Positions 29,984-39,239 of a stretch of DNA of 64,000 nt are shown here, in pieces. The notes beneath the pieces were generated by a model. It was not told where the DNA came from. It worked only from the letters and a program-made list of their open reading frames with translations, and made no database searches. Within the stretch, counting starts at the first letter, position 1. Each line of letters begins with the position of its first letter. Source of the stretch: Streptomyces sp. SCSIO 75703 (lineage in GTDB: Bacteria; Actinomycetota; Actinomycetes; Streptomycetales; Streptomycetaceae); NCBI RefSeq assembly GCF_036607905.1, contig NZ_CP144555.1, positions 2,976,001 through 3,040,000 of the forward strand, in the 5' to 3' direction. Both the position numbers and the translations under genes were made by a program.

Positions 29984-30802
29984 TCAGGACGCCTGGTCGT
30001 GCAGGGACGCGTGCCACGGCATCAGCAGCCGCTCCAGCAGCGTCACCGCCCCGAACAGGGCGAGTCCGAGCGCGCCGGAGACGAGGATTCCGGCCCAGGC
30101 GTAGTCGAAGCGGGGAAGGGCCGCCTGATAGGCGATGTAGACGCCGAGCGCCTCGGTGCTGCCGCCGAAGTACTCGCTGACGATGACGCCGATGACGGCG
30201 AGGGTGGTGCCGAGCTTGAGCGCGTTGAAGACGAACGGGAGGGCGTTGGGCAGCCGCAGCATGAGGGCCACCTGGCGCGGGCGGGCGGCGAGGGACTCCA
30301 TGATCTCCAGGTGCAGGGGCGCGACCTGGAGGAGTCCCCGGGTGGTGTTGACGAAGACCGGGAAGAAGACCATCACGGCGGCGACGCCGGCCTTGGACAG
30401 CAGGCTCGTCACGCCGAACCAGTTGTTGAAGATCGGGGCGAGGGCGACGACCGGGGCACAGTTGATCAGCACGGCCGCGTTCAGCACCGGTCCGGACATC
30501 CGGGGGAAGCGGCTGACCACCAGGGCCGTGACGACACCCCCGGCGGAGCCGAGGGCCAGCCCGAGCAGGACCGCCTGGACGGTGGCCCGGGAGGCCGACA
30601 TGATCGCGCCCGCGTCGTCCTGGAACGCCTGCGCGATCATGACCGGCGTCGGCATGATGAACACGGGTACGTCGAAGAGGGCGATCACGGCCTGCCAGAG
30701 GCCGAGCACGACCACCGCGGTCACCGCGACCGGCGTGAGCCTGCCGATCCGGGTCCGCAGCGCGGAGCCGCCGCCGGGGCGGGAGAGCCGGAGGGTGCTC
30801 AT
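29984..30802 (-). CDS. ABC transporter permease (BPD family)
   Basis: The 272-residue inner-membrane subunit has about six hydrophobic segments (AVTAVVVLGLWQAVIALF, SLLSKAGVAAVMVFFPVFVN). The cytoplasmic EAA-type coupling loop is the region RPRQVALMLRLPNALPFVFN. It overlaps the ATPase gene by four bases (ATGA). It is one of two different permeases in the operon, so the channel is probably a heterodimer. Confidence 0.92.
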   Translation of the reverse strand: MSTLRLSRPGGGSALRTRIGRLTPVAVTAVVVLGLWQAVIALFDVPVFIMPTPVMIAQAFQDDAGAIMSASRATVQAVLLGLALGSAGGVVTALVVSRFPRMSGPVLNAAVLINCAPVVALAPIFNNWFGVTSLLSKAGVAAVMVFFPVFVNTTRGLLQVAPLHLEIMESLAARPRQVALMLRLPNALPFVFNALKLGTTLAVIGVIVSEYFGGSTEALGVYIAYQAALPRFDYAWAGILVSGALGLALFGAVTLLERLLMPWHASLHDQAS

Positions 30803-31593
30803 GCCGCCGCCCGCTCGTCCGGGGCCCCGTGAAGGGCCTTGCGGACCTCGGTGACCTTCTCGAAGAACTCCGGCGTGGTGCGCGTCTCGGCGGTCCTCGG
30901 GTAGGGCAGGTCCACGTCGATGGAGGCGGCGATCCGGCCGGGCCGCGCGGACATCACCACCACGCGCGAGGAGAGGAACACCGCCTCCGAGATGCTGTGG
31001 GTGACGAAGACGACGGTCGTGCGGGTGTCGCCCCAGATGCGCAGCAGCTCGCCCTGGAGCCGTTCCCGGTTCATCTCGTCGAGGGCGCCGAGCGGTTCGT
31101 CCATGAAGAGGATCTCCGGGTCGGCGGAGAGGGCGCGGGCGATGGCCACGCGCTGCTGCATGCCGCCGGAGAGCTGCCAGGGGTAGTGCCCGGCGAACTC
31201 GCTCAGGCGGACCAGCTCCAGCATCTCCAGCGCCTTGGCCCGGTGCACGTCCTTCCTGGCACCGGCCACCTGGAGCGGGAGTTCGACGTTGCGCAGGACG
31301 TTGCGCCACTCGAAGAGGCCGGCCTGCTGGAAGACCATGCCGTAGTCGCGGGCGGCGCGGGCCGCGGACGGTGTCTTGCCGTTGACGGTGACGGTGCCGC
31401 CGGTGGGCGCGGTGAGGTCGGCCATCACCCGCAGCAGGGTCGACTTGCCGCAGCCGCTGGGCCCGAGCAGGGAGATGAACTCGCCCCGCCCGATGGTCAG
31501 GTCGATGTCCTGCAGAGCGGTGACCGCGCGGTCGGAGCCGCCGTTGAAGACTTTGTCCACTCCGTGGACGGAGATGATTGCGGGCTCGGCCAT
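30799..31593 (-). CDS. ABC transporter ATP-binding protein
   Basis: The 264-residue nucleotide-binding subunit contains all motifs: Walker A LLGPSGCGKSTLLRVM, Q-loop MVFQQAGLFEW, signature LSGGMQQRVAIARAL, Walker B ILFMDEPLGALDE and the switch histidine VVFVTHSISEAV. It is closest in style to the nitrate/sulfonate/taurine (SsuB/TauB) group, consistent with the NMT1-type binding protein. It is encoded between the two permeases. Confidence 0.95.
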   Translation of the reverse strand: MAEPAIISVHGVDKVFNGGSDRAVTALQDIDLTIGRGEFISLLGPSGCGKSTLLRVMADLTAPTGGTVTVNGKTPSAARAARDYGMVFQQAGLFEWRNVLRNVELPLQVAGARKDVHRAKALEMLELVRLSEFAGHYPWQLSGGMQQRVAIARALSADPEILFMDEPLGALDEMNRERLQGELLRIWGDTRTTVVFVTHSISEAVFLSSRVVVMSARPGRIAASIDVDLPYPRTAETRTTPEFFEKVTEVRKALHGAPDERAAA

Positions 31594-31622
31594 CAGGAGC
31601 TCCAGGGGGTGAGGGTTCTCGG

Positions 31623-32564
31623 CTAACGGGCGTGCCGGTGGCGGAGGGCGAACCGCTCCAGCAGGGCGAGGACCTGGACGAAGAGGATCCCGGCGATCGC
31701 GGCGACGAGGACGGCCGCGTACAGCTTCTCCGGGCCGTTGGAGTAGTAGTAGGCGGAGGTGAGGATGGCGCGGCCGATGCCGCGGCCGGTGCCGGCGGAC
31801 AGTTCGCCGACGATGGCGCCGACCACGCTCGCCGTGGCGGCGAGCCGCAGCCCGGCGAAGACGTACGGGAGGGCGGCGGGGAACCGCAGCGACCACAGCA
31901 CCCGCAGCCGTCCCGCGCCGACGCTGCGCATGAAGTCGAGCTGGACGGTGGGCGGGGACTTCAGTCCGCGCAGGGAGTTGACGGTGACGGGGAAGAAGGC
32001 GAGGTAGGCGGCGATGCCGGTGACGCCGGCCCACGGGGGCAGTCCGGCCTTGCCGCCCCAGATGACGATCATCGGGGCGATGGCCACGAGCGGCACGGTC
32101 TGGGAGGCGACCAGCCAGGGCATCAGGCCCCGGCTGAGCGGGGCCACGTGGAGGAAGAGCACGGCGAGCACGAGGCCGAGCAGCGATCCCGCGCCCAGTC
32201 CGTACAGCGCCTCGCGGAGGGTCACGGTGGTCTCGCCGACGAGGTAGGCGGCGAGCGAGGTGGGGTCCCCGGCGCGGGCCGGCGCGGCGAGCGAGCCGAG
32301 GATGGTCCACAGGTGCGGCATCGAGAGGTCGTCGGTGGCGACCGGCAGGCCGAGACCGAGGAACCGGTCGTCGACGGCACGGCCGAACGCCTTGTACCCC
32401 TCCCACAGCGCGGCGAGGGCGACCACGACGAGCAGCGCGCCGAGCGGGTCGGTGATCCGGCGCAGCAGGGTGCCACCCCGTCCGGGCTCCCGGGGGGCCG
32501 CGGGCCTTGGGTCCTTGCGGGCCGCGGGGGGTCTGGGCGATGCAGAGATGTTGGTCGCAGTCAT
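31623..32564 (-). CDS. ABC transporter permease (BPD family), first gene of importer operon
   Basis: The 313-residue membrane subunit has hydrophobic segments such as LLVVVALAALWEGYKAFG and GLGAGSLLGLVLAVLFL and a coupling loop around GRLRVLWSLRFPAALPYVFA. A ~50-residue cytoplasmic, Pro/Arg-rich N-terminal extension precedes the first helix. The ATG at 32564 is preceded by CGGAGAG. The shared 15-bp operator lies 107 bp upstream. Confidence 0.9.
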   Translation of the reverse strand: MTATNISASPRPPAARKDPRPAAPREPGRGGTLLRRITDPLGALLVVVALAALWEGYKAFGRAVDDRFLGLGLPVATDDLSMPHLWTILGSLAAPARAGDPTSLAAYLVGETTVTLREALYGLGAGSLLGLVLAVLFLHVAPLSRGLMPWLVASQTVPLVAIAPMIVIWGGKAGLPPWAGVTGIAAYLAFFPVTVNSLRGLKSPPTVQLDFMRSVGAGRLRVLWSLRFPAALPYVFAGLRLAATASVVGAIVGELSAGTGRGIGRAILTSAYYYSNGPEKLYAAVLVAAIAGILFVQVLALLERFALRHRHAR

Positions 32565-32670
32565 GCTCGGGCACTCTCCGAATCCTTCGGATGTGTCGTC
32601 CTGTGTCGTCCAGGGAGGGGGTCTGGGCCGCCCTGCCAACCTGTGCGTCACCCAGCACTGGATCACTGAG

Positions 32671-32685
32671 TGAACTGGTGGTTCA
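32671..32685 (-). promoter_or_regulatory. Shared operator copy 2 (ABC importer operon)
   Basis: TGAACT-GGT-GGTTCA, extended GTGAAC...GTTCAC, has one mismatch between the arms. It matches the copies at 25152-25166 and 42728-42742 in arm sequence, 3-bp spacer and position before an operon. Confidence 0.62.
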
Positions 32686-33085
32686 CGCTAGAGCCCGGTC
32701 CGGCCCGCGTCAACGGTTTGACCGAAACGCGTGGCCGATTTCCGCGCCCCTTCGGAATTACCTCTTCCGGAGGTGTTCCGGGGGCGGCCCGGAGCCCTTC
32801 CGAAGGCGTCCCCGGTGTTTCCCGGACACCACGCGGAACGCCCCGGAAAAGGGCAGGCCGAGGGGGTGGCCGGCCCCTCCGGGGCGCTGACGGGGCGGCT
32901 CCCGGCCCCCGGGCGGGCGGATTCCGGGCCCCGGAAGGGGCGGCTTCCGGGGGAGAACGGAAAGGCGATTCCGGGAAAGCGGTATTCCCCCGGAATAGGG
33001 AGCCGGAAGGGGGGACGGAAGAGAGGGGTGAAGGGAAGCGGGCGGTGAATTCCGGCACCGGCCGCCCGGTCCCCCTCCCCCGCCC
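32686..33085. other. Intergenic region rich in TTCCGG/CCGGAA elements
   Basis: No gene is convincing here. The 400 bases hold many copies of TTCCGG, CCGGAA and CGGAAG in both orientations, which gives the region dyad character and possible hairpins (for example around 32745-32850). It separates the fbiC stop from the ABC operon promoter, so it may hold the terminator of the F420 operon. Confidence 0.45.
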
Positions 33086-35707
33086 CTACACCAGCGGCAG
33101 CACCGCCCGCCGGGGCCGCCACACCCCGTCGTGGGCGCGCGCCACCGCCTCCCGCTCCGCGTCCACGACGCCGTACGCCGTGGTCCGCATCCGGGCCGGG
33201 CGGCCGGCGTCCCGGGCCAGGGCCTCCAGGTCGGTGACGCTCTTGTGGCTGCCCTGCGAGGAGCCCGCCATCCGGCTGATCGTCTCCTCCATCAGCGTCC
33301 CGCCGAGGTCGTTGACCCCGCCGCGCAGCACGTCGAGGACGCTCTGCCGGGCCAGCTTCACCCAACTCGTCTGGATGTTGCCGATCCTGCCGTGCAGCAG
33401 GACGCGCGCCAGGGCGTGCACCGCCCGGTTCTCCAGGACGGTCGGCCCGGAGCGGGCGATCCCGGCCAGGTAGACCGGGGAGTTGGTGTGGACGAAGGGC
33501 AGCAGCACGAACTCCGTGAAACCGCCCGTCTCCTCCTGGAGCCGGCCGATCAGCTTCAGGTGGTCCACCCAGTGGCGCGGGGTGTCCACGTGGCCGTACA
33601 TCATCGTCGCCGTGGTCGGCATGCCGAGGGAGTGCGCGGTGGTGACCACCTCGATCCACTGGGCCGCGGGCAGCTTGCCCTTGGTGAGCACCCAGCGGAC
33701 CTGGTCGTCGAGGATCTCGGCGGCCGTGCCGGGCAGCGAGTCGACCCCCGCCTCCCGGGCCCCCTGAAGCCACTCGCGCACCGAGAGGTCCATCCGGGCA
33801 GCGCCGTTGACCACCTCCATCGGGGAGAAGGCGTGCACGTGCAGCCCCGGGGTGCGGCGCTTGATCTCGGCGGCGATGTCGAAGTACGCGCTGCCCGGCA
33901 GGTCGGGGTGGATGCCGCCCTGGAGGCAGACCTCGCTCGCCCCCACCGACCACGCCTGTTCGGCCCGCTCGCCGATCTGCTCCAGGGAGAGGGTGTAGGC
34001 GTCGGCGTCCGTGCGCCGCTGGGCGAAGGCGCAGAAACGGCAGCCGGTGTAACAGACGTTGGTGAAGTTGATGTTGCGGGTGACGACGTAGGTGACCTCG
34101 TCGCCGACGGCGTCCGCGCGCAGGGCGTCGGCGAGCGCGGCCAGCGCCTCGATCTCCGCGCCCGCGCCGGCGCCGAGCAGGGTGAGCGCCGGGTCCGCGG
34201 GCAGTCCCGCCGGATCGGTCTCCGCCGCGCGCAGCGCCGCCGCGAACTCGGGGCGCAGCCGCTGCGGCCGGGCCGCGGACGCCGGTGCGCGCCCCCCGGC
34301 GCCGGCCGGCCCCGCCCTGCGGGCCTTTGGGGGCACGGCGCCGGCCACCGCCGCCCAGTCGCCGTACACCGAGTCGAAGTCCGCCCGCCGGTCGGTGGCG
34401 CGGCCCTCGGTGTCGACGGCGGCGAACAGGTCGGTGCGCCCGGTGGCGACGAGCGGGGTCTGCGGCTCCTGCCAGGGCAGGCCGGCCGGGCGGGCGCCCT
34501 CGGCGGCGAGGCCGGTCACCGGGTCGGCGAGGGCCGCCACGTGCGGGGCGATCCGCGGGTCCAGCCAGGGTTCGCCGCGCCGCAGGTACTCGGGGTGGAC
34601 CGTCAGCCGCTCGCGCAGGGTGAAGCCGGCGTCGGCGGTGCGCGCGGCCAGTTCGTCGATCAGCGGCCACGGCCGCTCGGGGTTGACGTGGTCGCCGGTC
34701 ACCGGGGAGACCCCGCCCCAGTCGTCGATGCCGGCCCGCAGCAGCAGCGCGTACTCCTCGCCCACCAGGTTCGGCGGGGCCTGGACGCGGGCGCCGGGGC
34801 CGAGCAGCAGCCGGGCGACGGCGACGGTGGCGGCCAGTTCGGCGGGTCCGGTGTCGGGGGCGGCGCGCATCGCGGTGTCCGGCTTGGCGCGGAAGTTCTG
34901 CACGATCACCTCCTGGATGCCCCCGTAGGCCCGGGAGATCCGGCGGATCTCGCGCAGGGCGTCGATCCGTTCGGCGGGGGTCTCGCCGATGCCGACGAGG
35001 ATGCCGGTGGTGAACGGCACGTTGCTGCGGCCCGCGTCCTCGAGGACCCGCAGCCGCACCGCGGGGTCCTTGTCGGGCGAGCCGTGGTGGGGGCCGCCGC
35101 GCTCGGTGAACAGACGGGTCGCCGTGGTCTCCAGCATCATCCCCATGCTGGGCGCGACCGGTTTGAGCCGCTGGAGGTCCGTCCAGGTCAGCACGCCCGG
35201 GTTGAGGTGCGGCAGCAGGCCGGTCTCCTCCAGCACCCGGATCGCCATCGCCCGCACGTAGCTGAGCGTGTCGTCGTAGCCGTGGGCGTCCAGCCAGTCG
35301 CGGGCGGCGGGCCAGCGGTCCTCGGGCCGGTCGCCCAGGGTGAACAGCGCCTCCTTGCAGCCGGCCGCGGCCCCGGCGCGGGCGGTCTCCAGCACCTCGT
35401 CCGGTGTGAGGTAGGGCGCGGGGAGCCGGCCGGGGACGGTGGCGAAGGTGCAGTAGTGGCAGCGGTCCCGGCACAGCCGGGTCAGCGGCACGAACACCTT
35501 GCGCGAGTACGTGATCACGCCGGGCCGCCCGGCGGCGTCGAGCCCGGCGTCGCGGACCCGGCCGGCGGCCTCGCAGAGCCGGTCGAGGTCGGCGCCGCGC
35601 GCGTGCAGCAGCACCTCCGCCTCGGCGGCGTCGAGCGTCACGGCGTCGCGGGCCCGGCGCAGGGCCCGGTTCATCGCCGAGCGGGTGGGACGGGGAAGGC
35701 CGTTCAC
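33086..35707 (-). CDS. fbiC: FO synthase, bifunctional (CofG+CofH)
   Basis: The 873-residue protein makes 7,8-didemethyl-8-hydroxy-5-deazariboflavin (FO), the chromophore of cofactor F420, from tyrosine and 5-amino-6-ribitylamino-uracil. It carries two radical-SAM domains. The CofG half has CRDRCHYC at residues 79-86 and the CofH half has [10 protein letters not shown] near residue 550, each giving the CX3CX2C iron-sulfur ligands. The Ala/Pro/Arg-rich linker between them is unusually low-complexity. GTG 35707 overlaps the stop of cofC (GTGA), so translation is coupled. Streptomyces normally has a core fbiC elsewhere, so this is probably a second copy tied to the catabolic operon. Confidence 0.94.
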   Translation of the reverse strand: MNGLPRPTRSAMNRALRRARDAVTLDAAEAEVLLHARGADLDRLCEAAGRVRDAGLDAAGRPGVITYSRKVFVPLTRLCRDRCHYCTFATVPGRLPAPYLTPDEVLETARAGAAAGCKEALFTLGDRPEDRWPAARDWLDAHGYDDTLSYVRAMAIRVLEETGLLPHLNPGVLTWTDLQRLKPVAPSMGMMLETTATRLFTERGGPHHGSPDKDPAVRLRVLEDAGRSNVPFTTGILVGIGETPAERIDALREIRRISRAYGGIQEVIVQNFRAKPDTAMRAAPDTGPAELAATVAVARLLLGPGARVQAPPNLVGEEYALLLRAGIDDWGGVSPVTGDHVNPERPWPLIDELAARTADAGFTLRERLTVHPEYLRRGEPWLDPRIAPHVAALADPVTGLAAEGARPAGLPWQEPQTPLVATGRTDLFAAVDTEGRATDRRADFDSVYGDWAAVAGAVPPKARRAGPAGAGGRAPASAARPQRLRPEFAAALRAAETDPAGLPADPALTLLGAGAGAEIEALAALADALRADAVGDEVTYVVTRNINFTNVCYTGCRFCAFAQRRTDADAYTLSLEQIGERAEQAWSVGASEVCLQGGIHPDLPGSAYFDIAAEIKRRTPGLHVHAFSPMEVVNGAARMDLSVREWLQGAREAGVDSLPGTAAEILDDQVRWVLTKGKLPAAQWIEVVTTAHSLGMPTTATMMYGHVDTPRHWVDHLKLIGRLQEETGGFTEFVLLPFVHTNSPVYLAGIARSGPTVLENRAVHALARVLLHGRIGNIQTSWVKLARQSVLDVLRGGVNDLGGTLMEETISRMAGSSQGSHKSVTDLEALARDAGRPARMRTTAYGVVDAEREAVARAHDGVWRPRRAVLPLV

Positions 35708-36387
35708 GGTGTTCCGACCCTTCGTTCGTACGGGGCCGCCGCTCCCGGCCGGGCCCCGTCCGGCCGGACGGCGGCGAGCCAGCGCCGGGTCGCGGGGCCG
35801 AGGGTGTGCGCGGGCAGCGACAGCAGGTGGTCGACGGTGTCCACGTCCCGGCGCAGCGGGGAGGCGGGGCCCACGTCGAGGGGGCGGTGTCCGGCGGCCC
35901 GGAAGCGGGCGAGCGAGCCCGGTCCGAGGAAGGGCCGGAAGTCCGCCGCGGAGCGCAGGGTGAGCAGGGTCGTGCCGGTGCCGTCGGCGTCGGCGACGAC
36001 CGCGCGCCGGTGGCGGCCGGCCAGGGCGAGGGCCGCGGCGTAGTCGGCGGTGCCCGCCCCCGCCAGGTCGCCCATGATCAGGGCGAGTGCGGCGGCGGGG
36101 TCGGCACCGCCGACCGTCCGGAGGGCGTCCCCGGCCTCCTCGTTGAGGCCGGGGAGGCGTCCCCCGCAGACGGCGGCCCCCGAGGCGAGGGCCGTCGCCG
36201 ACGCCTCGGGGTCCGTCGTCACCACGACGACCGCGCGGACGGCGGGCACCCCTGCGAGCCGCCGCACCACGTCGGTCAGCATGGCCCGCGCCAGGGACCG
36301 TCTGGCGTCCGGAGTGAGCCCGGTGCACCGGGACTTGGCCCGGTCGAGGGACTTCGCCGGCACCAGCGCGACCCACGGCGTGGTCAT
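35704..36387 (-). CDS. cofC: Phospholactate (phosphoenolpyruvate) guanylyltransferase of F420 synthesis
   Basis: The 227-residue nucleotidyltransferase activates 2-phospholactate or phosphoenolpyruvate with GTP for attachment to FO. The N terminus [17 protein letters not shown] is the family signature, followed by [12 protein letters not shown], a [10 protein letters not shown] strand and ALIMGDLAG in the GTP-binding region. It is coupled to fbiC. The partner genes fbiA (cofD) and fbiB (cofE) are not in the window and must come from the core genome. The same enzyme is also named FbiD. Confidence 0.9.
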   Translation of the reverse strand: MTTPWVALVPAKSLDRAKSRCTGLTPDARRSLARAMLTDVVRRLAGVPAVRAVVVVTTDPEASATALASGAAVCGGRLPGLNEEAGDALRTVGGADPAAALALIMGDLAGAGTADYAAALALAGRHRRAVVADADGTGTTLLTLRSAADFRPFLGPGSLARFRAAGHRPLDVGPASPLRRDVDTVDHLLSLPAHTLGPATRRWLAAVRPDGARPGAAAPYERRVGTP

Positions 36388-36406
36388 GGCGCGGTCCGCC
36401 GCCCGC

Positions 36407-37240
36407 TCACGGCGCGGCCGGTCCCATGCCGGTGAGCCGGTCGTACAGCTCGGGCCGGCGGTCGCGCAGGAAGGGGCGGCTGCGCCGGGTGGCGGCCACC
36501 CGGTCCAGGTCGACCTCGGCGACGGCGATGTCGTCGCGGTCGTCGGCGGCCTGGGCGAGGACGTCGCCGTCGGGGCCGTAGACCGCGCTGAGCCCGAAGT
36601 ACTCCTTGACGCCCTCGGTGCCGACGCGGTTGGAGCAGATGACGAACATGCCGTTGAAGACGGCGTGGGCGCGCAGTTCGAGCTGGAAGACCTCGCGCAT
36701 CGGCGCGCTCGCCGAGGCCACCGGGACGCAGAGCACCGAGCCGCCGCGCAGGGCGACGATCCGGCTCAGCTCGGGGAAGTGGCGCTCGTAGCAGATGATC
36801 GTGCCGACGCCGGTCTCGCCGGTGTCCACCACCTCGGGCTCGGTGCCGCCGGGCCGGAAGTAGAACTTCTCCGGGAAGCCGTTGGAGAAGGGCAGGTGGG
36901 ACTTGCGGTAGACCGACTTCAGCTCGCCGCGCACGTAGGTGCAGGCGGTGTTGAAGTAGACGCCGGGCACCTCGCCCTCCTCGAAGATGGAGGAGACGAC
37001 GGTGATGCCGGCCCGGCGGGAGCGTTCGGCCGCCATCGTGTTGGAGGGCCCGTCCAGGCTCTCCGCGAGCCGGAAGTACTCGGGGTCCGGGTCGGGCTGG
37101 ACGAACGGGACGGCGAACAGTTCGGGCAGCAGGACGATCCCGGCGCCCTGGTCGGCGGCGGCGTCCAGCAGGTCGCCGGCGCGTTCGACGGTCTCGGCCC
37201 GGTCCTCGGTGGCCCGGAGCTGGACGGCGGCGAGCTTCAC
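36407..37240 (-). CDS. Beta-ureidopropionase / N-carbamoyl amino acid hydrolase-like (nitrilase superfamily)
   Basis: The 277-residue enzyme has the full Glu-Lys-Cys triad: IVLLPELFAVPFVQ, SVYRKSHLPFSNGF and GTIICYERHFPEL. The segment FYFRPGGTEPEV and the ERHFPE cysteine loop are typical of beta-ureidopropionase and N-carbamoylputrescine amidase relatives. In this operon it would hydrolyse N-carbamoyl-beta-alanine to beta-alanine, ammonia and CO2 after ring opening by the hydantoinase. The GTG start at 37240 overlaps the npdG stop (GTGA). The substrate is inferred from operon context. Confidence 0.9.
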   Translation of the reverse strand: MKLAAVQLRATEDRAETVERAGDLLDAAADQGAGIVLLPELFAVPFVQPDPDPEYFRLAESLDGPSNTMAAERSRRAGITVVSSIFEEGEVPGVYFNTACTYVRGELKSVYRKSHLPFSNGFPEKFYFRPGGTEPEVVDTGETGVGTIICYERHFPELSRIVALRGGSVLCVPVASASAPMREVFQLELRAHAVFNGMFVICSNRVGTEGVKEYFGLSAVYGPDGDVLAQAADDRDDIAVAEVDLDRVAATRRSRPFLRDRRPELYDRLTGMGPAAP

Positions 37241-37956
37241 GCCACTTCCTCCTTCTCGGCGGTGGACGGCAGACCGGTCAGGGCGATGCCCGACCTGGTC
37301 CGGTAGCGCTTGTTGACGGAGATCAGCACCGCGGTGAGCGGTTCGAGCTGGGCGGCGAGCCGGAGCCGGCCCGCGTCTACCGACCGGCCGCCGGTGACGG
37401 CGGCGGCGAGGGCCAGCACCCGTGCCTTGGCGTCGGCGTCGTCCCCGCACACGAGGACGTCCTCGTGGCGCAGGTCGGCCTCCGGGTCGAGCAGCAACGG
37501 GGCGGCCAGGTGGTGGAAGGCGCCGGTGACCACGGCGGAGGGCACCAGCGCGGCGGCTTCCTCGGCGGCGCTGCCGGCGGGGACGGGCACGCCGTAGGGG
37601 CCGCCCTTGTCGAAGCCCAGCGGGTTGACGCAGGAGACGAGGACCTTGCCGGCCAGGCCCTCGGCGAGCGAGGCGACCAGGTCGGCGTGGCCCTGGTACG
37701 GAACCGCCAGCAGGATCGTTTCCGCCCGGCGGACGGCGTCCTCGTTGGCGGCGCCCTCGACCGGCGCGGCCACACCGGGCAGTCCGCGCAGGGCCGCGGC
37801 GGCCTCGGCGGCCCGGCCGGCGTCCCGCGAGCCGAGGACCACGGGGTGACCGGCGCGGGCGAGCCGGTAGGCCAGGCCCCGGCCCTGCGGACCGGTGCCG
37901 CCGACCACGGCCACGGGGGCGGGGGCGGGGGCAGGGGCGGGCGTGACGTCGCTCAT
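37237..37956 (-). CDS. npdG: NADPH-dependent F420 reductase
   Basis: The 239-residue enzyme exchanges hydride between NADPH and F420. An N-terminal Rossmann fold reads VAVVGGTGPQGRGLAYRLA, followed by VVLGSRDAGRA (NADPH phosphate contact) and ILLAVPYQGHADLV. Later motifs CVNPLGFDKGGPYG and TGAFHHLAA match the F420-dependent NADP oxidoreductase family. It lies five bases downstream of an LLM F420-type oxidoreductase and overlaps the ureidopropionase gene, so it probably regenerates F420H2 for that oxidoreductase. Confidence 0.9.
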   Translation of the reverse strand: MSDVTPAPAPAPAPVAVVGGTGPQGRGLAYRLARAGHPVVLGSRDAGRAAEAAAALRGLPGVAAPVEGAANEDAVRRAETILLAVPYQGHADLVASLAEGLAGKVLVSCVNPLGFDKGGPYGVPVPAGSAAEEAAALVPSAVVTGAFHHLAAPLLLDPEADLRHEDVLVCGDDADAKARVLALAAAVTGGRSVDAGRLRLAAQLEPLTAVLISVNKRYRTRSGIALTGLPSTAEKEEVA

Positions 37957-37961
37957 CGCCC

Positions 37962-38969
37962 TCAGTCCTTCGCGGCCTGGGCGAGGCGGGTCAGCGTCTG
38001 CTCCTTGTCGCCGAGCGTGGAGATGATCGGGCAGCGGACGCCGGCCTCGTGGTACTCCATCAGCTTGTCGAAGACCTGGGCGGTGGTGCCGCAGGCGGTG
38101 ACGTTCTGCACCAGCTCGTTGGGGACCAGCGGCATCGCCTTCTTGATCGCCTCCGGGGTGGCGGGCCAGCCCGCCCGCTCCTGGATGCGGTCAACCAGCT
38201 CGCGCTCCACGCCGCAGTGCTCGGCGATGTGCGGCTGCTGGGCGAGGTAGAGGGTGAGGAACGCCTTGCAGGCGTCGATGGCCTCCTGCGGATCGTCGTC
38301 GTCGACGCTGCACGCCACGATCTGGGTGAGGTCGATGGCGTCCTTGCCGTCGGTGCGCTTGGCGATGCCCTTGGCGATCGCCTCCTTGGCACCGGTCAGG
38401 TACGAGGGCGGCAGCAGGAAGTCCATGTGGACGCCGTCGCTGATCTCACCGGCCAGCTCCAGCATGCGCGGGCCGACGGCGCCGATGTAGATGGGGATGT
38501 CGACCGGCTTGTTCTCGCGGTACATGCTGTCGAAGCGCACGTCCCGCATCTGCACGAACTCGCCGTCGAAGGAGACGACCTCGTTGCGGAAGAAGGTCTG
38601 GAGCACGGTGATGTACTCGCGCATCGAGGCGACCGGCTTGCGCAGCGGCTGGCCGACCTTGGTGGCCAGCGGCTCCCACCAGGCGCCGATGCCGAGGATG
38701 GCGCGGCCGGGGGCGAGCTCGTCCAGGGTCTTGAAGGTGACGGCCATCAGGGCCGCGTTGCGGCTCTTGTTGTTGACCACACCGGTGCCGATCTTGACGT
38801 GGTCGGTGCGGCTGGCGATCACGGCGGCGGGGACGATGCCGTCGCGGGCCAGCCGTCCTTCCGCGACCCAGACGGACTCGAAGCCGTTGCGGTCGGCCAG
38901 CTCGGCCTGCCAGTAGGTCTGCTCCAGGCTCAGCCGTTCGCCGACGTGGATGCCCAGGGGGAGTTTCAT
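37962..38969 (-). CDS. LLM-class F420-dependent oxidoreductase (candidate pyrimidine reductase)
   Basis: The 335-residue TIM-barrel luciferase-like protein has FESVWVAEGRLARDGIVPAA, VKIGTGVVNNKSRNAALMAV (the cis-peptide/F420 loop region), RAILGIGAWWEPLATKVG and IPIYIGAVGPRMLELAGEIS. These are typical of the F420-binding branch rather than FMN monooxygenases such as RutA. Directly downstream come npdG and, further on, the F420 synthesis genes; upstream come the hydantoinase and aminotransferase. I infer that it reduces the pyrimidine (or similar) ring before hydrolysis. This is not demonstrated; a ring-opening oxygenase role is the main alternative. Confidence 0.88.
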   Translation of the reverse strand: MKLPLGIHVGERLSLEQTYWQAELADRNGFESVWVAEGRLARDGIVPAAVIASRTDHVKIGTGVVNNKSRNAALMAVTFKTLDELAPGRAILGIGAWWEPLATKVGQPLRKPVASMREYITVLQTFFRNEVVSFDGEFVQMRDVRFDSMYRENKPVDIPIYIGAVGPRMLELAGEISDGVHMDFLLPPSYLTGAKEAIAKGIAKRTDGKDAIDLTQIVACSVDDDDPQEAIDACKAFLTLYLAQQPHIAEHCGVERELVDRIQERAGWPATPEAIKKAMPLVPNELVQNVTACGTTAQVFDKLMEYHEAGVRCPIISTLGDKEQTLTRLAQAAKD

Positions 38970-39187
38970 CGAGCCACCGTTTCCGTTCGTGGTGCGTGGC
39001 GCGCGTCCCGGGAAAGGAACCGGACGATCATGTTCCGTACGAGGGACGCCGCGGTGGGCGTACCCGTCGGAGGAGAGGGGGCCTCCGTACGGGGTGGGTC
39101 TCGGTGTGGGGGGATCTCGGTGCGGGGGTCGCGGCACCGGGGTGCCGGTGCGGGGGCGGCGGCGCGCGGGCCGCGGCGCGGGCGCTC

Positions 39188-39239
39188 GTACGGGTTCTCC
39201 GTACGGGCTCTCGGTACGGGCTCTCAGTACGGGGTGCCG
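39188..39239. repeat. 13-bp tandem repeat at the 3' end of the hydantoinase gene
   Basis: Four consecutive 13-bp units begin GTACGGG: 39188, 39201, 39214 and 39227. The middle two differ at one position. The hydantoinase stop codon (39224-39226) lies within the array, so its last residues are encoded by the repeat. Confidence 0.65.

Noticed and set aside
35806..37306. Plus-strand open frames over cofC and the ureidopropionase gene
   Set aside because: They are shadows of the coupled minus-strand genes, which carry intact catalytic motifs.
37962..38969. Possible RutA-type (FMN-dependent) uracil monooxygenase
   Set aside because: RutA-pathway partners were not recognised nearby, while an F420 reductase and F420 synthesis genes are adjacent and the loop sequences look F420-type; kept only as an alternative.
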